From positions 1 through 19,518 of the forward strand of contig JBFIHA010000049.1 of NCBI GenBank assembly GCA_041602035.1: a stretch of DNA of 19,518 bases. Direction: 5' to 3'. Numbering within the stretch: the first letter of the stretch is position 1; each line of letters begins with the position of its first letter. The notes under the pieces are model-generated. The model had not been told where the DNA came from, did no database searches, and saw only the letters and a program-made list of their open reading frames with translations. Both the position numbers and the translations under genes were made by a program. Origin of the DNA: JAOTVV01 sp041602035 (GTDB taxonomy: Bacteria > Gemmatimonadota > Gemmatimonadetes > Gemmatimonadales > GWC2-71-9). Below are positions 1 to 8,574 of the stretch, one piece after another.

Positions 1-2901
1 GAGATCCTCAATGCGGACCGCACCGGCGCCGCGACGTTCATCAGCCCGGAGCAGGTGAACCTGCTGCCGTCCATCAAGCGCAGCACGCGTGACCTGATCC
101 GCACGGATCCGCGCAACGACGGCAACTACGCGTTCGGCGGGCGGAACTGGCTGTACAACAACATCTCGCTGGACGGCTCCTACTTCAACAACTCGTTCGG
201 CCTCGACGACCCCGCCCCGGGTGGCCAGACCAACGCCGAGCCCGTGCCGTTCGATGCGGTGGAGGAAGTCCAGGTCTCGATCGCGCCGTTCGACGTGCGC
301 CAGGGCGGATTCACCGGCGCCAACGTCAACACCGTCACCAAGAGCGGCACCAACGAGTTCCGAGGTTCCGTGTACACGTTCTTCCGCAACCAGGAGTTCC
401 AGGGCAACGAGGTGAGCGGGTCACCGGTGATCGCGAACCCCGATCTCACCTTCTTGCAGTCGGGCGCCAGGCTCGGCGGGCCCATCATCCGTGACAAGGT
501 GTTCTTCTTCGTGAACGCAGAGATCGAGCGTAACGACGACCCGGGTACGAACTTCGTGGCGAGCACCGGCACGTCAGGGCTCGGCATCTCGCGGGTGCAG
601 GCATCGATCATGGACTCCATCCGGACGCGCATGATGCAGGAGTACAACTACGATCCGGGCCTGTATCAGGGGTTCATCCACGAAACGGACAACAACAAGC
701 TGCTCGCCAAGCTGGACTGGAACATCAACGACAACCACAGCTTCTGGGTGCGCTACAATTATCTCGACGCTAAGCGAGACTTGCCGCCGCACCCCTTCGT
801 GTTGAGCTTCGCCAACAGCGGGCGCGGGCCGAACTCCAGCAGCCTCCCGTTCCAGAATTCCGGCTACGCCATCAACAACGAGATACACTCCTTTGCCATG
901 GAGCTGAACAGCCTGTTCGGCCGATTCGGGAACCGGTTCTTCGCCAGCTACAACCGATTCCGGGATTTCCGAGAGCCATTCAGCACCGATTTCCCGACCA
1001 TCGAGATCGGTGAGGGTGGTGTGACGTACACCACCGTTGGACACGAGCCATTCTCGATCCACAACATCCTGGATCAAGACGTGCTTCAGTTCACCGATAA
1101 CTTCAGCTACTTCACCGGTCGCCACGTGCTGACCTTGGGCGCCAATTTCGAGCGGTTCTCGTACTTCAACTCGTTCAACATCTTCCGGCACGGCGTGTTC
1201 TTCCTGGGGTTCAACCCCGTGGGATTTGGCGGAACGACGTTCGCTACGCTGGACGAGTTCTTCAATGCCACGGATCCGGCCAATCCAAACCAAGCGGATT
1301 TCAACTCTTTCGTGACACCGAACACGGTTCCGTTCAAGGGCGAGAAGATCAGCGTCGGGCAGCTGGGGCTCTACATTCAGGACGAGCTGGCCCTGACGAA
1401 TCGGCTCAGCCTCACGGCTGGTGTGCGTGTCGACTTTCCGATGTATTTCACCGACCCGGTTGCGAATCCGTTTTCCACGTCATTGACTGCGCTGGACGAG
1501 AACGGCAATTCCGAGACGGTCGACCAGGCCAGCCTGCCTGGCATAAAGCCCCTGTTCTCGCCGCGGCTGGGGTTCAACTATGACGTGACCGGGGACCGCA
1601 GCACGCAGATCCGCGGAGGCACTGGCATCTTCACCGGTCGGGTACCCATGGTGTGGGTCGGGAACGTGATCTCGAACCCGGGTGCGAATCCAAATCTGTG
1701 GGCACCGTTCAGCAACGAGGGCGTGCCGCAGATCCCCACGTCGGACGATGCCATTCTGCAGCAGTCGTTCGATCTGAACGCGATGGATCCGGACTTCAAG
1801 TGGCCCCAGGTCTGGACCACGAACGTGGCCATCGATCATCGACTCCCCGGCGACGTGTTGGGGACGCTCGAGTTCATCTACGGCAAGGACCTCAACGCCG
1901 TCTTCATGCGGAACGCCGACCTGGTGGCGCCGGTGCGCAACCTGCCGGCACCCGACGGGCGACCGTATTACGGTGGCTTTGATCCGGCCACGTTCAACTG
2001 CTTCTGCGAATTGAACCCGGATGGTCAGGCCGGTATCTACGTCATCGACAACACGTCGGAGGGCTACAACTACAGCATCACGGCCCAGCTGCGAAAGGCC
2101 TTCACCTTCGGTCTGAACGCACAGCTCTCGTACAGCTTCACGGAAGCCAAGAACAACCTCAAGTCCACCGAGATCGCCAGCGTGCTGTGGCAGAACCAGC
2201 CGGTGCGGGGTGATCCCAACAACCCCGAGCTGTCGCACTCCGAGTTCGGCCAGCGGCACCGCATCGTCGGTGGCGCAACCTACGTCAAGGTCTGGTCGGA
2301 CGCGCTCCAGACCCAATTCGGCGTGTTCCTCGAAGTCGGTCAGGGGAACCGTTTCGCCGGCGCGGGTGGCAACCGGTATTCGTTCATCTACTCCGGTGAC
2401 GTGAACGGTGACGGGTACGGCGGCAACGACCTGATCTACATTCCACAGGACCAGAGTGAGATCATCTTCGATCCCGACCCCAGTGGCCGCACACCACAAC
2501 AGCAGTGGGACGCATTCAACGCGTTCATCCAGCAGGACAAGTACCTGAGCGCCAACCGCGGTCAGATTGCCGAGCGACATGGTGCGCTGAACCCGTTCTA
2601 TCAGACCATCGATCTCCGGGTGCTACAGGATTTCGCTATTCGGGCTGGGGGCACGCGGCACGGCTTCCAGTTGAGCGTCGACGTGCTGAACGTCGCGAAC
2701 CTGCTGAACTCGGGTTGGGGGGTCCGGAAAGTCGCCGGCCCGGCGGCTACATCTCCGCTTACCATGACAACGTCGCCTGCGGACGACCCACAGGGCGCGC
2801 CGCATTTCAACTTCACTGGACCGTCAGAGACGTTCGTTGACGACCCGAGCCTGCTGTCCCGCTGGCGCGTCCAAGTGGGTCTGCGGTACCTATTCAACTG
2901 A
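1..2901 (+). CDS. Oar-like TonB-dependent receptor, 5' truncated by window edge
   Basis: The reading frame is open from base 1 to a TGA at 2899-2901 (966 residues), so the gene begins upstream of the window. The first ~130 residues look like a TonB plug domain: a GGRNWLYNNISLDG stretch, then a VEEVQVSIAPFDVRQGGF segment and NTVTKSGTNEFRGSVY, which is typical of Oar-type receptors. The rest is rich in aromatic, alternating beta-barrel-like sequence and ends in LRYLFN, an aromatic outer-membrane barrel C-terminus. A DVNGDGYGGND loop near 2398-2430 resembles a calcium-binding DxNxDG loop common in this family. Oar-like proteins usually carry an N-terminal carboxypeptidase-regulatory-like domain, which would lie upstream. 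Role (inferred): energised transport of peptides or other large substrates across the outer membrane. No SusD partner is adjacent. The substrate cannot be told from sequence. Confidence 0.9.
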   Translation, partial: EILNADRTGAATFISPEQVNLLPSIKRSTRDLIRTDPRNDGNYAFGGRNWLYNNISLDGSYFNNSFGLDDPAPGGQTNAEPVPFDAVEEVQVSIAPFDVRQGGFTGANVNTVTKSGTNEFRGSVYTFFRNQEFQGNEVSGSPVIANPDLTFLQSGARLGGPIIRDKVFFFVNAEIERNDDPGTNFVASTGTSGLGISRVQASIMDSIRTRMMQEYNYDPGLYQGFIHETDNNKLLAKLDWNINDNHSFWVRYNYLDAKRDLPPHPFVLSFANSGRGPNSSSLPFQNSGYAINNEIHSFAMELNSLFGRFGNRFFASYNRFRDFREPFSTDFPTIEIGEGGVTYTTVGHEPFSIHNILDQDVLQFTDNFSYFTGRHVLTLGANFERFSYFNSFNIFRHGVFFLGFNPVGFGGTTFATLDEFFNATDPANPNQADFNSFVTPNTVPFKGEKISVGQLGLYIQDELALTNRLSLTAGVRVDFPMYFTDPVANPFSTSLTALDENGNSETVDQASLPGIKPLFSPRLGFNYDVTGDRSTQIRGGTGIFTGRVPMVWVGNVISNPGANPNLWAPFSNEGVPQIPTSDDAILQQSFDLNAMDPDFKWPQVWTTNVAIDHRLPGDVLGTLEFIYGKDLNAVFMRNADLVAPVRNLPAPDGRPYYGGFDPATFNCFCELNPDGQAGIYVIDNTSEGYNYSITAQLRKAFTFGLNAQLSYSFTEAKNNLKSTEIASVLWQNQPVRGDPNNPELSHSEFGQRHRIVGGATYVKVWSDALQTQFGVFLEVGQGNRFAGAGGNRYSFIYSGDVNGDGYGGNDLIYIPQDQSEIIFDPDPSGRTPQQQWDAFNAFIQQDKYLSANRGQIAERHGALNPFYQTIDLRVLQDFAIRAGGTRHGFQLSVDVLNVANLLNSGWGVRKVAGPAATSPLTMTTSPADDPQGAPHFNFTGPSETFVDDPSLLSRWRVQVGLRYLFN

Positions 2902-2917
2902 GGTCGTGCTTCGTGCA

Positions 2918-2950
2918 CGGGCCGAGGAGGTTTGCTCATTCCTCGGCCCG
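2918..2950 (+). terminator. Hairpin after the TonB receptor
   Basis: Perfect 10-bp inverted repeat: CGGGCCGAGG at 2918-2927 and its exact complement at 2941-2950, with a 13-nt loop. It begins 16 nt after the receptor stop codon. There is no U-tract, so it is a stable 3'-end hairpin rather than a textbook intrinsic terminator. A TTG codon that could extend the next gene upstream (2932) lies inside the loop, which argues against that start. Confidence 0.55.
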
Positions 2951-3009
2951 GCCGAGGTCCGGCCGACAAGACATCCTGCCCACCGCGTGCGTGTGATCCG
3001 ACGTCGCTC

Positions 3010-3738
3010 GTGACACTTCCCGTTTCCACCATCATCTGGGATTTCGACGGCACTCTCGTCGATACTCGACAGCGCAACTACAATGTCGTGCGGCGCCTCT
3101 TGGCAGACGCGACCGGAGCGCTGCCGGAGGGAATTCCGGCGCTCCGGTCGGCGGAGTTCTACGACCAAGTGACCCGGCGATACGTCAACTGGAGAGAGCT
3201 GTACCTCCACGAGTTCGGATTCTCCGAAGCAGAGACCGACCGGATTGGACGGCTGTGGAGTGAGTACCAGCTGCAGGACGACACCCCGGTGTCCGTGTTC
3301 GACGGAATCGGCGACGCACTGGCAGCGCTCACAAGGTTGCAGCACGGGGTGGTCTCACAGAACGCCGAAGCGCAGATTCGGCGGACACTCGAGGGCGCCG
3401 GGATCGATCGGTATTTCCGTTTCGTAGTCGGATACGACGGCGTGCACATCAAGCGCCAGAAGCCCGAGCCGGATGGACTCCTGGCCTGTCTCGAAGCCCT
3501 CACGGGCTTCAGCGCCGGATGCGTGCTGTACGTCGGGGACCACGAAACCGACATCACGTGTGCAAGGAACGCTCAGCGCGTGCTTCGCGAACGCCAGCTC
3601 GACATCGACGTCCACAGCGTGGCGGCCACGTTCATCGACAACGGCGAGCCCCGCAAGTGGCGCACTCAGCCCGATTTCGTGGCGCAGCGTCCGCTGGATC
3701 TCGTCTCCATTGTCCGGGACCTGCAGCCGGACACCTGA
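3010..3738 (+). CDS. HAD-superfamily (subfamily IA) phosphatase-like hydrolase
   Basis: All four HAD motifs are visible. Motif I is WDFDGT, with the nucleophile Asp11 and acid/base Asp13. Motif II is Ser116 in VVSQNAE. Motif III is Lys151 in RQKPEP. Motif IV is GDHETD, with Asp177 and Asp181 as Mg ligands. The helical cap between motifs I and II resembles phosphoglycolate phosphatase-like enzymes. The protein would be cytosolic and about 242 residues, a normal family length. I chose the GTG at 3010 because motif I then falls at residues 10-15, as usual. A longer in-frame TTG start at 2932 lies in a hairpin loop and adds a Pro/Arg-rich tail unlike the family. Substrate is unknown: phosphoglycolate, a sugar phosphate or a nucleotide are all possible. 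No clear Shine-Dalgarno precedes the GTG. Confidence 0.85.
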   Translation: MTLPVSTIIWDFDGTLVDTRQRNYNVVRRLLADATGALPEGIPALRSAEFYDQVTRRYVNWRELYLHEFGFSEAETDRIGRLWSEYQLQDDTPVSVFDGIGDALAALTRLQHGVVSQNAEAQIRRTLEGAGIDRYFRFVVGYDGVHIKRQKPEPDGLLACLEALTGFSAGCVLYVGDHETDITCARNAQRVLRERQLDIDVHSVAATFIDNGEPRKWRTQPDFVAQRPLDLVSIVRDLQPDT

Positions 3739-3769
3739 GGTTCCGACGTTTCATGGCGCCTTCAGCGTC

Positions 3770-3799
3770 CCTTCATGCAGCGATCGACATGCATGAAGG
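3770..3799. terminator. 10-bp inverted repeat between the HAD and S46 genes
   Basis: CCTTCATGCA at 3770-3779 is repeated as its exact reverse complement at 3790-3799 across a 10-nt loop. It begins 31 nt after the HAD stop and ends 71 nt before the S46 start. It could be a terminator hairpin for the HAD gene (no U-tract) or a dyad operator for the S46 gene. The relatively AT-rich arms favour a protein-binding site somewhat more than the GC-rich hairpins elsewhere in this window do. Confidence 0.4.
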
Positions 3800-3870
3800 T
3801 CATGCACCCGGAGCCATCCGGATTGCCGGCCGGCTCGTCATCGTAAACGCTCAACCCGAGTGAAGATCTC

Positions 3871-5988
3871 ATGAACCCCACGCACGTTCTGCGGCTGGTC
3901 GCGCTGACGGGGCTCCTGCTGGGCCTCACCGCGTCGACCGCTTCGACACAGCAGAAGGCGGCGGCCACATCGACCGGATTCATCAAGGAGTTCGGCACGA
4001 TGTGGACGTTCGATGCGCCGCCCCTGGACTACTGGAAGGCAACCTACGGCTTCGCGCCGGATCAGGCATGGCTCGATCAGGTCCGTCTCGCGTCGGTGCG
4101 TCTTCCGGGCTGTTCGTCCTCCTTCGTTTCCGAAAACGGCCTGGTGATGACCAATCACCACTGCGCGCGGAGCTGCATCAGCGCTACGTCGCCGGCCGAC
4201 TCCAACTACCACGAGACGGGCTTCGTGGCGAAGACGCTGGAAGAGGAAAAACCGTGCCCGCGGGTGTGGGTGGATCAGCTGCAGTCGATCGAAGACGTGA
4301 CGGCCCGGATCCGCCAATCGGTGACGGCGACGGAGGCGGCCCAACAAGTGGAGCAGCGACAGGCCGCCATCGACGCGGTCGAGCAGGAATGCGCGGCGAC
4401 CACCGGCCTCAACTGTCAGGTAGTGACGTTCTATCAGGGCGGCATGTATTCGCTCTACCGCTACAAGCGGTTCGACGACGTGCGCCTGGTGATGGCGCCG
4501 GAAGGTCTGGCGGCCTTCTTCGGCGGCGATCCCGACAACTTCACGTATCCGCGCTACGACCTCGACGTGACCTTCTACCGTGTCTACGAAAACGGCGCAC
4601 CGCGGAAGACCGATCACTACTTCTCGTGGAGCGCGAACGGCGCTGCCGAGGGCGAGTTGGTCTTCGTGACGGGCAACCCCGGCTCCACCGGGCGCCTGCT
4701 CACCATGGCCCAGATGGAGTATCTGCGCGACGTGCAGTATCCGGCACAGATCGCGAACATCGAGCGGCAACTGGCGATGGTGCGCCAGCTCGCCGCGGCG
4801 AGCCCCGAAGCACGGCGGCAGTACGAGAATCAGATCTTCGGGCTCGAGAACTCCCACAAGGCCATCAGCGGCTATCTCACCGGGCTGCGGGATCCCGAAA
4901 AGATGGCGCGCAAGAAGGCCTTCGAAGGGGACTTCCGCGGCCGCATCGATCGCGACCCGGCGCTCAAGCGGAAATACGGCGGCGCGTGGGATGCCATCGC
5001 CAAGGCGCAGGCGCAGCTGGCGTCCTTTGCGGTCTCGATGCGCTGGACGGGGTTCGGCGGCTCACAGCTCGTGGGTCTTGCTGGCGGCATCGTGCGGCTC
5101 CCACACCAAGCGGCACTCCCGGACGAGCAACGGCTCGCGCAGTACCGCGGGAATCGGTTGGACCAGCTTCGTGCTCAGGTGCTGCGTGAGCAGGAGATCG
5201 ACCTCGATCAGGAGATCATGAGCCTCACGGCGTACCTCGAGGCTGCCAAGGCCGAGCTTCCGGCCAACGATCCGTATCTCACCACCATGCTCGCGGGTCG
5301 TGAGCCGGCGGCCGCCGCCGAGGCCCTGATCCGCGGCACCACGCTCACCGACGTCGGCGTGCGGATGGCGCTCGTGGAGGGCGGCGCGGATGCAGTGGCC
5401 AAGTCCACCGACCCGCTCATCGTCGCCGCGAGGAAGCTGGCGCCGCTCTCGCTGGAACTGGCCCGGCGGGCGGATGCCCTGAACGCCACGATCTCCGCCA
5501 ACGCCGAGCTGGTGGGTCAGGCCATCTTCGCTGCGTACGGCAAGGCGCTGCCGCCCGACGCCACCTTCACGCTCCGCATCAGCGACGGCGTGGCGAAGCG
5601 CTATCCGATGAACGGAACGTTCGCGCCGTACAAGACGACGCTCTACGGCTTGTACGCTCGGGCGGAGGAGTTCGGCCACGAATACCCGTGGCAGCTCGCC
5701 CCTCGCTGGAAGGAGCGGCAGGACAGGCTCGATCTGGCGACGCCGATCAACTTTGTGTCCACCAACGACATCATCGGCGGCAACTCCGGCAGCCCAGTGA
5801 TCAACAAGAATCGGGAAGTCGTGGGGCTCGTGTTCGACGGCAACATCCAGATGTTGCCCAACCGCTTCATCTTCACCGACGAGGTGTCTCGAACCGTGAG
5901 CGTCCACTCGGCGGGGATCATGGAGGGGCTGCGGAAGGTATACGACGCCGAACGGATTGCCGACGAGCTGCAGGGGATCAAGAAGTAG
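3871..5988 (+). CDS. S46 family dipeptidyl-peptidase (DPP7-like)
   Basis: Secreted or periplasmic serine exopeptidase that would remove dipeptides from the N-terminus of oligopeptides. A Sec signal peptide covers about residues 1-26. The S46 catalytic triad can be placed: His96 (or 97) in TNHHC, Asp232 in the segment after GGDPDNFTYPR, and Ser641 in GGNSGSPV. Length is 705 residues, normal for DPP7/DPP11. In the family a Gly or an Arg shortly after the catalytic Ser separates DPP7-type (hydrophobic P1) from DPP11-type (acidic P1) enzymes. Here the segment reads VFDGN, which suggests the DPP7 type; this relies on remembered alignments. The start is the ATG at 3871 with a weak GTGAAG upstream. 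With the Oar-like receptor and the M16 peptidase it suggests peptide scavenging. Confidence 0.92.
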   Translation: MNPTHVLRLVALTGLLLGLTASTASTQQKAAATSTGFIKEFGTMWTFDAPPLDYWKATYGFAPDQAWLDQVRLASVRLPGCSSSFVSENGLVMTNHHCARSCISATSPADSNYHETGFVAKTLEEEKPCPRVWVDQLQSIEDVTARIRQSVTATEAAQQVEQRQAAIDAVEQECAATTGLNCQVVTFYQGGMYSLYRYKRFDDVRLVMAPEGLAAFFGGDPDNFTYPRYDLDVTFYRVYENGAPRKTDHYFSWSANGAAEGELVFVTGNPGSTGRLLTMAQMEYLRDVQYPAQIANIERQLAMVRQLAAASPEARRQYENQIFGLENSHKAISGYLTGLRDPEKMARKKAFEGDFRGRIDRDPALKRKYGGAWDAIAKAQAQLASFAVSMRWTGFGGSQLVGLAGGIVRLPHQAALPDEQRLAQYRGNRLDQLRAQVLREQEIDLDQEIMSLTAYLEAAKAELPANDPYLTTMLAGREPAAAAEALIRGTTLTDVGVRMALVEGGADAVAKSTDPLIVAARKLAPLSLELARRADALNATISANAELVGQAIFAAYGKALPPDATFTLRISDGVAKRYPMNGTFAPYKTTLYGLYARAEEFGHEYPWQLAPRWKERQDRLDLATPINFVSTNDIIGGNSGSPVINKNREVVGLVFDGNIQMLPNRFIFTDEVSRTVSVHSAGIMEGLRKVYDAERIADELQGIKK

Positions 5989-6019
5989 CGCGACGGGGAG
6001 CACAGTCCCGAGAACGACA

Positions 6020-6050
6020 CAACGGGAGGCGGCATAACCGCCTCCCGTTG
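6020..6050. terminator. Bidirectional hairpin between converging genes
   Basis: Perfect 13-bp inverted repeat, arms at 6020-6032 and 6038-6050, with a 5-nt loop (CATAA). It lies 31 nt after the S46 stop and 23 nt beyond the DUF481 stop on the other strand, so it can serve both transcripts. There is no U-run on either side. Confidence 0.75.
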
Positions 6051-6073
6051 CTCAGCGGTGCATCAGGAAGGAA

Positions 6074-6808
6074 TCAGAAGACGATCTGCAGGCCGGTGGT
6101 GAGAATGCGGTCGCTCTTCTGGAACCCCGGCTCCGGCAGGTGGTCGTACCGCACCTCGTACGACGCCTTGAGCGCAATCGACCTCGAGATCGGGGCGACC
6201 AGCGCCGCGAGCCCGTTGATGCGGTAGTCCTCGGAGGTCTCGAAGTTCGGCAGGAACTCCGTACCCAGTGTGAAGTAGGCCGTCTCCGTCAGCGCTCGAC
6301 GGTACTCGGCGGCAACACGGCCGGCGGTGAAGTTGCTCGTCACGTCGGCCGTCGACTTCTGCTGGTTGAGCGAGGCGCCCGCTTCGGCAGTGAGCTTCCC
6401 GCCGGCGGACTCGAACAACAGTGCGGCCACGCCCACCGACTCCTCTAACCGCCGCGCGATCCCGGCAAAGGTGTTGCGCTCGTACCTGGCCTGCCCGTAG
6501 AGCGACACGCGCGGTGTCAGCTCATAGTCGAGCCGGCCACCCGCTTTCCACTGGCTCGCCGTCGTCACCGAGTCGGTCCGCCCGTAGACCACGTTGAAGG
6601 TCTGGGTGAAGACGAACGGCGTGCTCGTGTACACGAGCTTGTCGCCGGCATTGAGGGTGGTGACGTCCGTGTTGCCGGCGGTGTTGACGAACCCGAGGTC
6701 TACGGTCACTACCACGGCCTTCTCGTCCTGCGCGAACGCCGTCGCGGACTCCACCGTCAGGAGGACGGCGGCGACGGCGAACGCGATCCTGACACTTCCT
6801 GGCTTCAT
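6074..6808 (-). CDS. DUF481 family outer-membrane protein
   Basis: A 244-residue secreted protein with a clear signal peptide (MKPGSVRIAFAVAAVLL to about AFAQ, residues 1-27). A DUF481/YdiY-like body follows: VDLGFVNTAGNTDVTTLNAG, then repeated amphipathic strands (RVSLYGQARYERNTF, LTAEAGASLN, TAYFTLGTEFLPNFE) and a terminal LTTGLQIVF typical of an outer-membrane barrel. Family role is uncertain; the E. coli relative is described as salt-induced. I chose the ATG at 6806-6808 because the signal peptide starts there and GGAG lies about 9 nt upstream. A longer in-frame start at 6859 has no such support. A TATACG hexamer (6842-6847, minus strand) could be a -10 box, but no good -35 is visible. 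Confidence 0.85.
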   Translation of the reverse strand: MKPGSVRIAFAVAAVLLTVESATAFAQDEKAVVVTVDLGFVNTAGNTDVTTLNAGDKLVYTSTPFVFTQTFNVVYGRTDSVTTASQWKAGGRLDYELTPRVSLYGQARYERNTFAGIARRLEESVGVAALLFESAGGKLTAEAGASLNQQKSTADVTSNFTAGRVAAEYRRALTETAYFTLGTEFLPNFETSEDYRINGLAALVAPISRSIALKASYEVRYDHLPEPGFQKSDRILTTGLQIVF

Positions 6809-6895
6809 CGTGCGTGCTCCGGTTGAATCAAGGGCACGCAACGTATACGAGCCCCCCACAAATGGGTAGGGCTTTCTTCCCCGGGGGCGGCGCGC

Positions 6896-7912
6896 TCAGA
6901 ACGCTCCTTCCCGCACCTGCCCCTTTCGCAGGCCCTTGCGCAGCTCCACGACATCCTCAATCACCACGCTCTCGTTCTCGGGCAGGGGGACCGCTTTCTT
7001 GGACTTGCCGAGATCGAACACACTCTTGATCCCGTCCAGGATCTTGGATCCCGGCACGGCTTCCCCATCCGAGTAGTACTCGAACCACGGGATGTGGTGC
7101 TTGGCATACTCGCGAGAAGTGAGTGGGGTCGTGGGAGGTCCCTCGCCGGTGATCTCCCACCACATCAGCGAGTTCGCGAGGTGCACGAAACAGCGTGACG
7201 CGTGCTCCGTATCCCAGTCCGAGAAGTCGAACGGATCGTCGAAGATCTCCTGCCGCATCCGGCCGCCGGCGCCGAGGCCCATGCCGACCGACCGGCTCAA
7301 CAACATCCCCGGCGTGCCAAGCGCCATCCCCTCCTCGAACCGGGCGAAGCGTGGAGCGAAACGCCGCTCGTACACCGACCGCTTCATCGGGTAGGCGATG
7401 ATCTGAAGGCCGCCGTGTTCGGCCTCGCCGCTGATCTGCTCTTCCGCGCTGTACCCATCGCCGAGCGGCATGGCCACGAACTGCCGGATGATTCCCTTCT
7501 TGACGCAGTATCCGTCGAGCCACGGCTGCTCCGGTGCCACCACGTAATCCTGCGGCCCCCGGTTCAGCCCATCGGACCACCGCTTCCCGGTCACCGCGTT
7601 GATCTTGCCCGCCGCGATCTTGATGGCGAACGGGTAGCTCCCGGAGAACTGGCTTCCAGTGAAGTTGATCCACAGCGCCTCGGACTGATACATCGGCAGC
7701 ATGACGCCACCGTGCTCCAACCAGCGCGCAGGAACGCGCTGGGCGAAGTCGTCCACGTGGCGCACGGGGAACCGTCCGAGTCCCGCGGGCAGGGGATACT
7801 CCTTCCCATCGTCCGGAATGCGGAGGGTACGCTGGAAATCGATGCGTACCTCGGCGCGCTCATGCACCTCGGGGAACCGGAACCTCAGCGAATCCTGGTT
7901 GAGCTCGATCAT
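6896..7912 (-). CDS. Conserved protein of unknown function (338 aa)
   Basis: No known enzyme motif or domain is recognised. The start is well supported: ATG at 7910-7912 with AAAGGAG 9 nt upstream. There is no signal peptide or membrane segment, so it is probably cytosolic. Conspicuous segments are LRIPDDGKEYPLPAGLGRFPV near residues 30-50, MYQSEALWINF near 75, a WLDGYCVKKGIIRQFVAMPLGDGY block near 130-150, and HGGLQIIAYP. From memory, proteins with this TLRIPDDG...PPGLGRFPV...QFVAMPLG pattern occur as hypothetical proteins in other bacteria, including actinomycetes, but I cannot confirm that here. The C-terminal third (SREYAKHHIPWFEYYSDGEAVPGS) is acidic and basic mixed. DUF481 lies 87 bp downstream on the same strand; co-transcription is possible but unproven. 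Confidence 0.75.
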   Translation of the reverse strand: MIELNQDSLRFRFPEVHERAEVRIDFQRTLRIPDDGKEYPLPAGLGRFPVRHVDDFAQRVPARWLEHGGVMLPMYQSEALWINFTGSQFSGSYPFAIKIAAGKINAVTGKRWSDGLNRGPQDYVVAPEQPWLDGYCVKKGIIRQFVAMPLGDGYSAEEQISGEAEHGGLQIIAYPMKRSVYERRFAPRFARFEEGMALGTPGMLLSRSVGMGLGAGGRMRQEIFDDPFDFSDWDTEHASRCFVHLANSLMWWEITGEGPPTTPLTSREYAKHHIPWFEYYSDGEAVPGSKILDGIKSVFDLGKSKKAVPLPENESVVIEDVVELRKGLRKGQVREGAF

Positions 7913-7930
7913 TGTGGGTGGCTCCTTTCG

Positions 7931-8004
7931 GGCGGTAGGGCGCGGTAGGACGGTAGGACGGTAAGACGGTAGGGACGGTAAGGGACACCGAAGGGCCTAC
8001 CGCC
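7931..8004. repeat. Tandem 8-bp GGTAGGAC repeat tract with inverted partner
   Basis: Five imperfect units follow one another: GGTAGGAC (7944-7951), GGTAGGAC (7952-7959), GGTAAGAC (7960-7967), GGTAGGGAC (7968-7976) and GGTAAGGGAC (7977-7986). A related GGCGGTAGG stands just before them (7931-7939). Its exact complement, CCTACCGCC, occurs at 7996-8004, so the tract could fold back on itself. Further CCGCCT-like words run on to about 8030. It fills the gap between the XRE gene and the 338-aa gene. Confidence 0.75.
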
Positions 8005-8033
8005 TAACCGCTGAACTGCCTGACCGCCTGATC

Positions 8034-8387
8034 TCACCACTTTCCGTCCCTCACCTCGCGCACGATCCTCAGTACCGCGTGATCCGGCATGTCCTTGAGC
8101 TCCCGGATCACGGTGGCGAACAGCTCCGGCCGCTTCCGGATCGCCTCCTGCAGATCCGACGACACTTTGCCCGCCAGGGCGAGAAGGACGTCCGGGTCCT
8201 CGCCCAACTCGAGGGCCAGCGCTTTCACCTTCTCTTCCGAAGGCGGAGGGGTCTCCCCGCGCTCCACCTTGCTCAAGAACGACGGCTCCACGCCGATGCG
8301 CTGCGCCACTTGACGCACGGAAAAGGTTGCGTCACTTGCCTTTAGCCGCTCTCGGCGGTCCCGGACGTAGGTGCCAAATGTCGACAT
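8034..8387 (-). CDS. XRE-family helix-turn-helix regulator
   Basis: A 117-residue DNA-binding protein. The N-terminal ~70 residues form a Cro/CI-type HTH: FSVRQVAQRIGVEPSFLSKVERGE is the typical helix-turn-recognition-helix followed by the VERGE motif. The C-terminal part (LGEDPDVLLALAGKVSSDLQ, then MPDHAVLRIVREVRDGKW) resembles a small-XRE subfamily that, from memory, is often encoded beside an ImmA/IrrE-type metallopeptidase. No such partner is present here, so this gene appears solitary. The start is ATG at 8385-8387. The leader is very short and lacks a good Shine-Dalgarno. A symmetric AT-rich site lies directly upstream and suggests autoregulation (inference). Confidence 0.88.
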   Translation of the reverse strand: MSTFGTYVRDRRERLKASDATFSVRQVAQRIGVEPSFLSKVERGETPPPSEEKVKALALELGEDPDVLLALAGKVSSDLQEAIRKRPELFATVIRELKDMPDHAVLRIVREVRDGKW

Positions 8388-8394
8388 CTTGCCG

Positions 8395-8418
8395 TGTAGT
8401 GTATACTACTTAGTACAC
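8395..8418. promoter_or_regulatory. Symmetric AT-rich operator/promoter of the XRE gene
   Basis: Directly upstream of the XRE start the window's base composition drops sharply in GC. Two overlapping dyads are visible: GTAGT (8396-8400) / ACTAC (8405-8409) around GTAT, and GTGTA (8399-8403) / TACAC (8414-8418). On the minus strand TATACA can be a -10 box, with TTGCGC about 15 bp upstream. A dyad overlapping the core promoter is the usual arrangement for an autoregulated XRE repressor. The same region separates it from the divergent lipoprotein gene. Confidence 0.55.
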
Positions 8419-8574
8419 GGGCGCAAGGGGTGGCAGGCGGCCGCCCGGTGTCAGCCAGCTCACAGATAATGCCGAGCCGGACACTCATCTTCGGTCCGCT
8501 CGTCCCGCGACGTGGCTGGGTGCCCAGTCCTCCCGCGGGCCACCAGTCACGACTCATGCGAGACGGAGGTTCCG

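Noticed and set aside
1480..2580. 366-aa minus-strand open frame inside the TonB receptor
   Set aside because: Composition is typical of an antisense shadow and the plus-strand frame matches a known family throughout.
2932..3009. Upstream TTG start for the HAD gene
   Set aside because: The codon lies in the loop of the receptor's 3' hairpin, and the extra residues are Pro/Arg/Cys-rich and unlike the family.
3838..4857. 339-aa minus-strand open frame inside the S46 gene
   Set aside because: It overlaps the conserved catalytic His and Asp region of a well-recognised peptidase and has no family signature.
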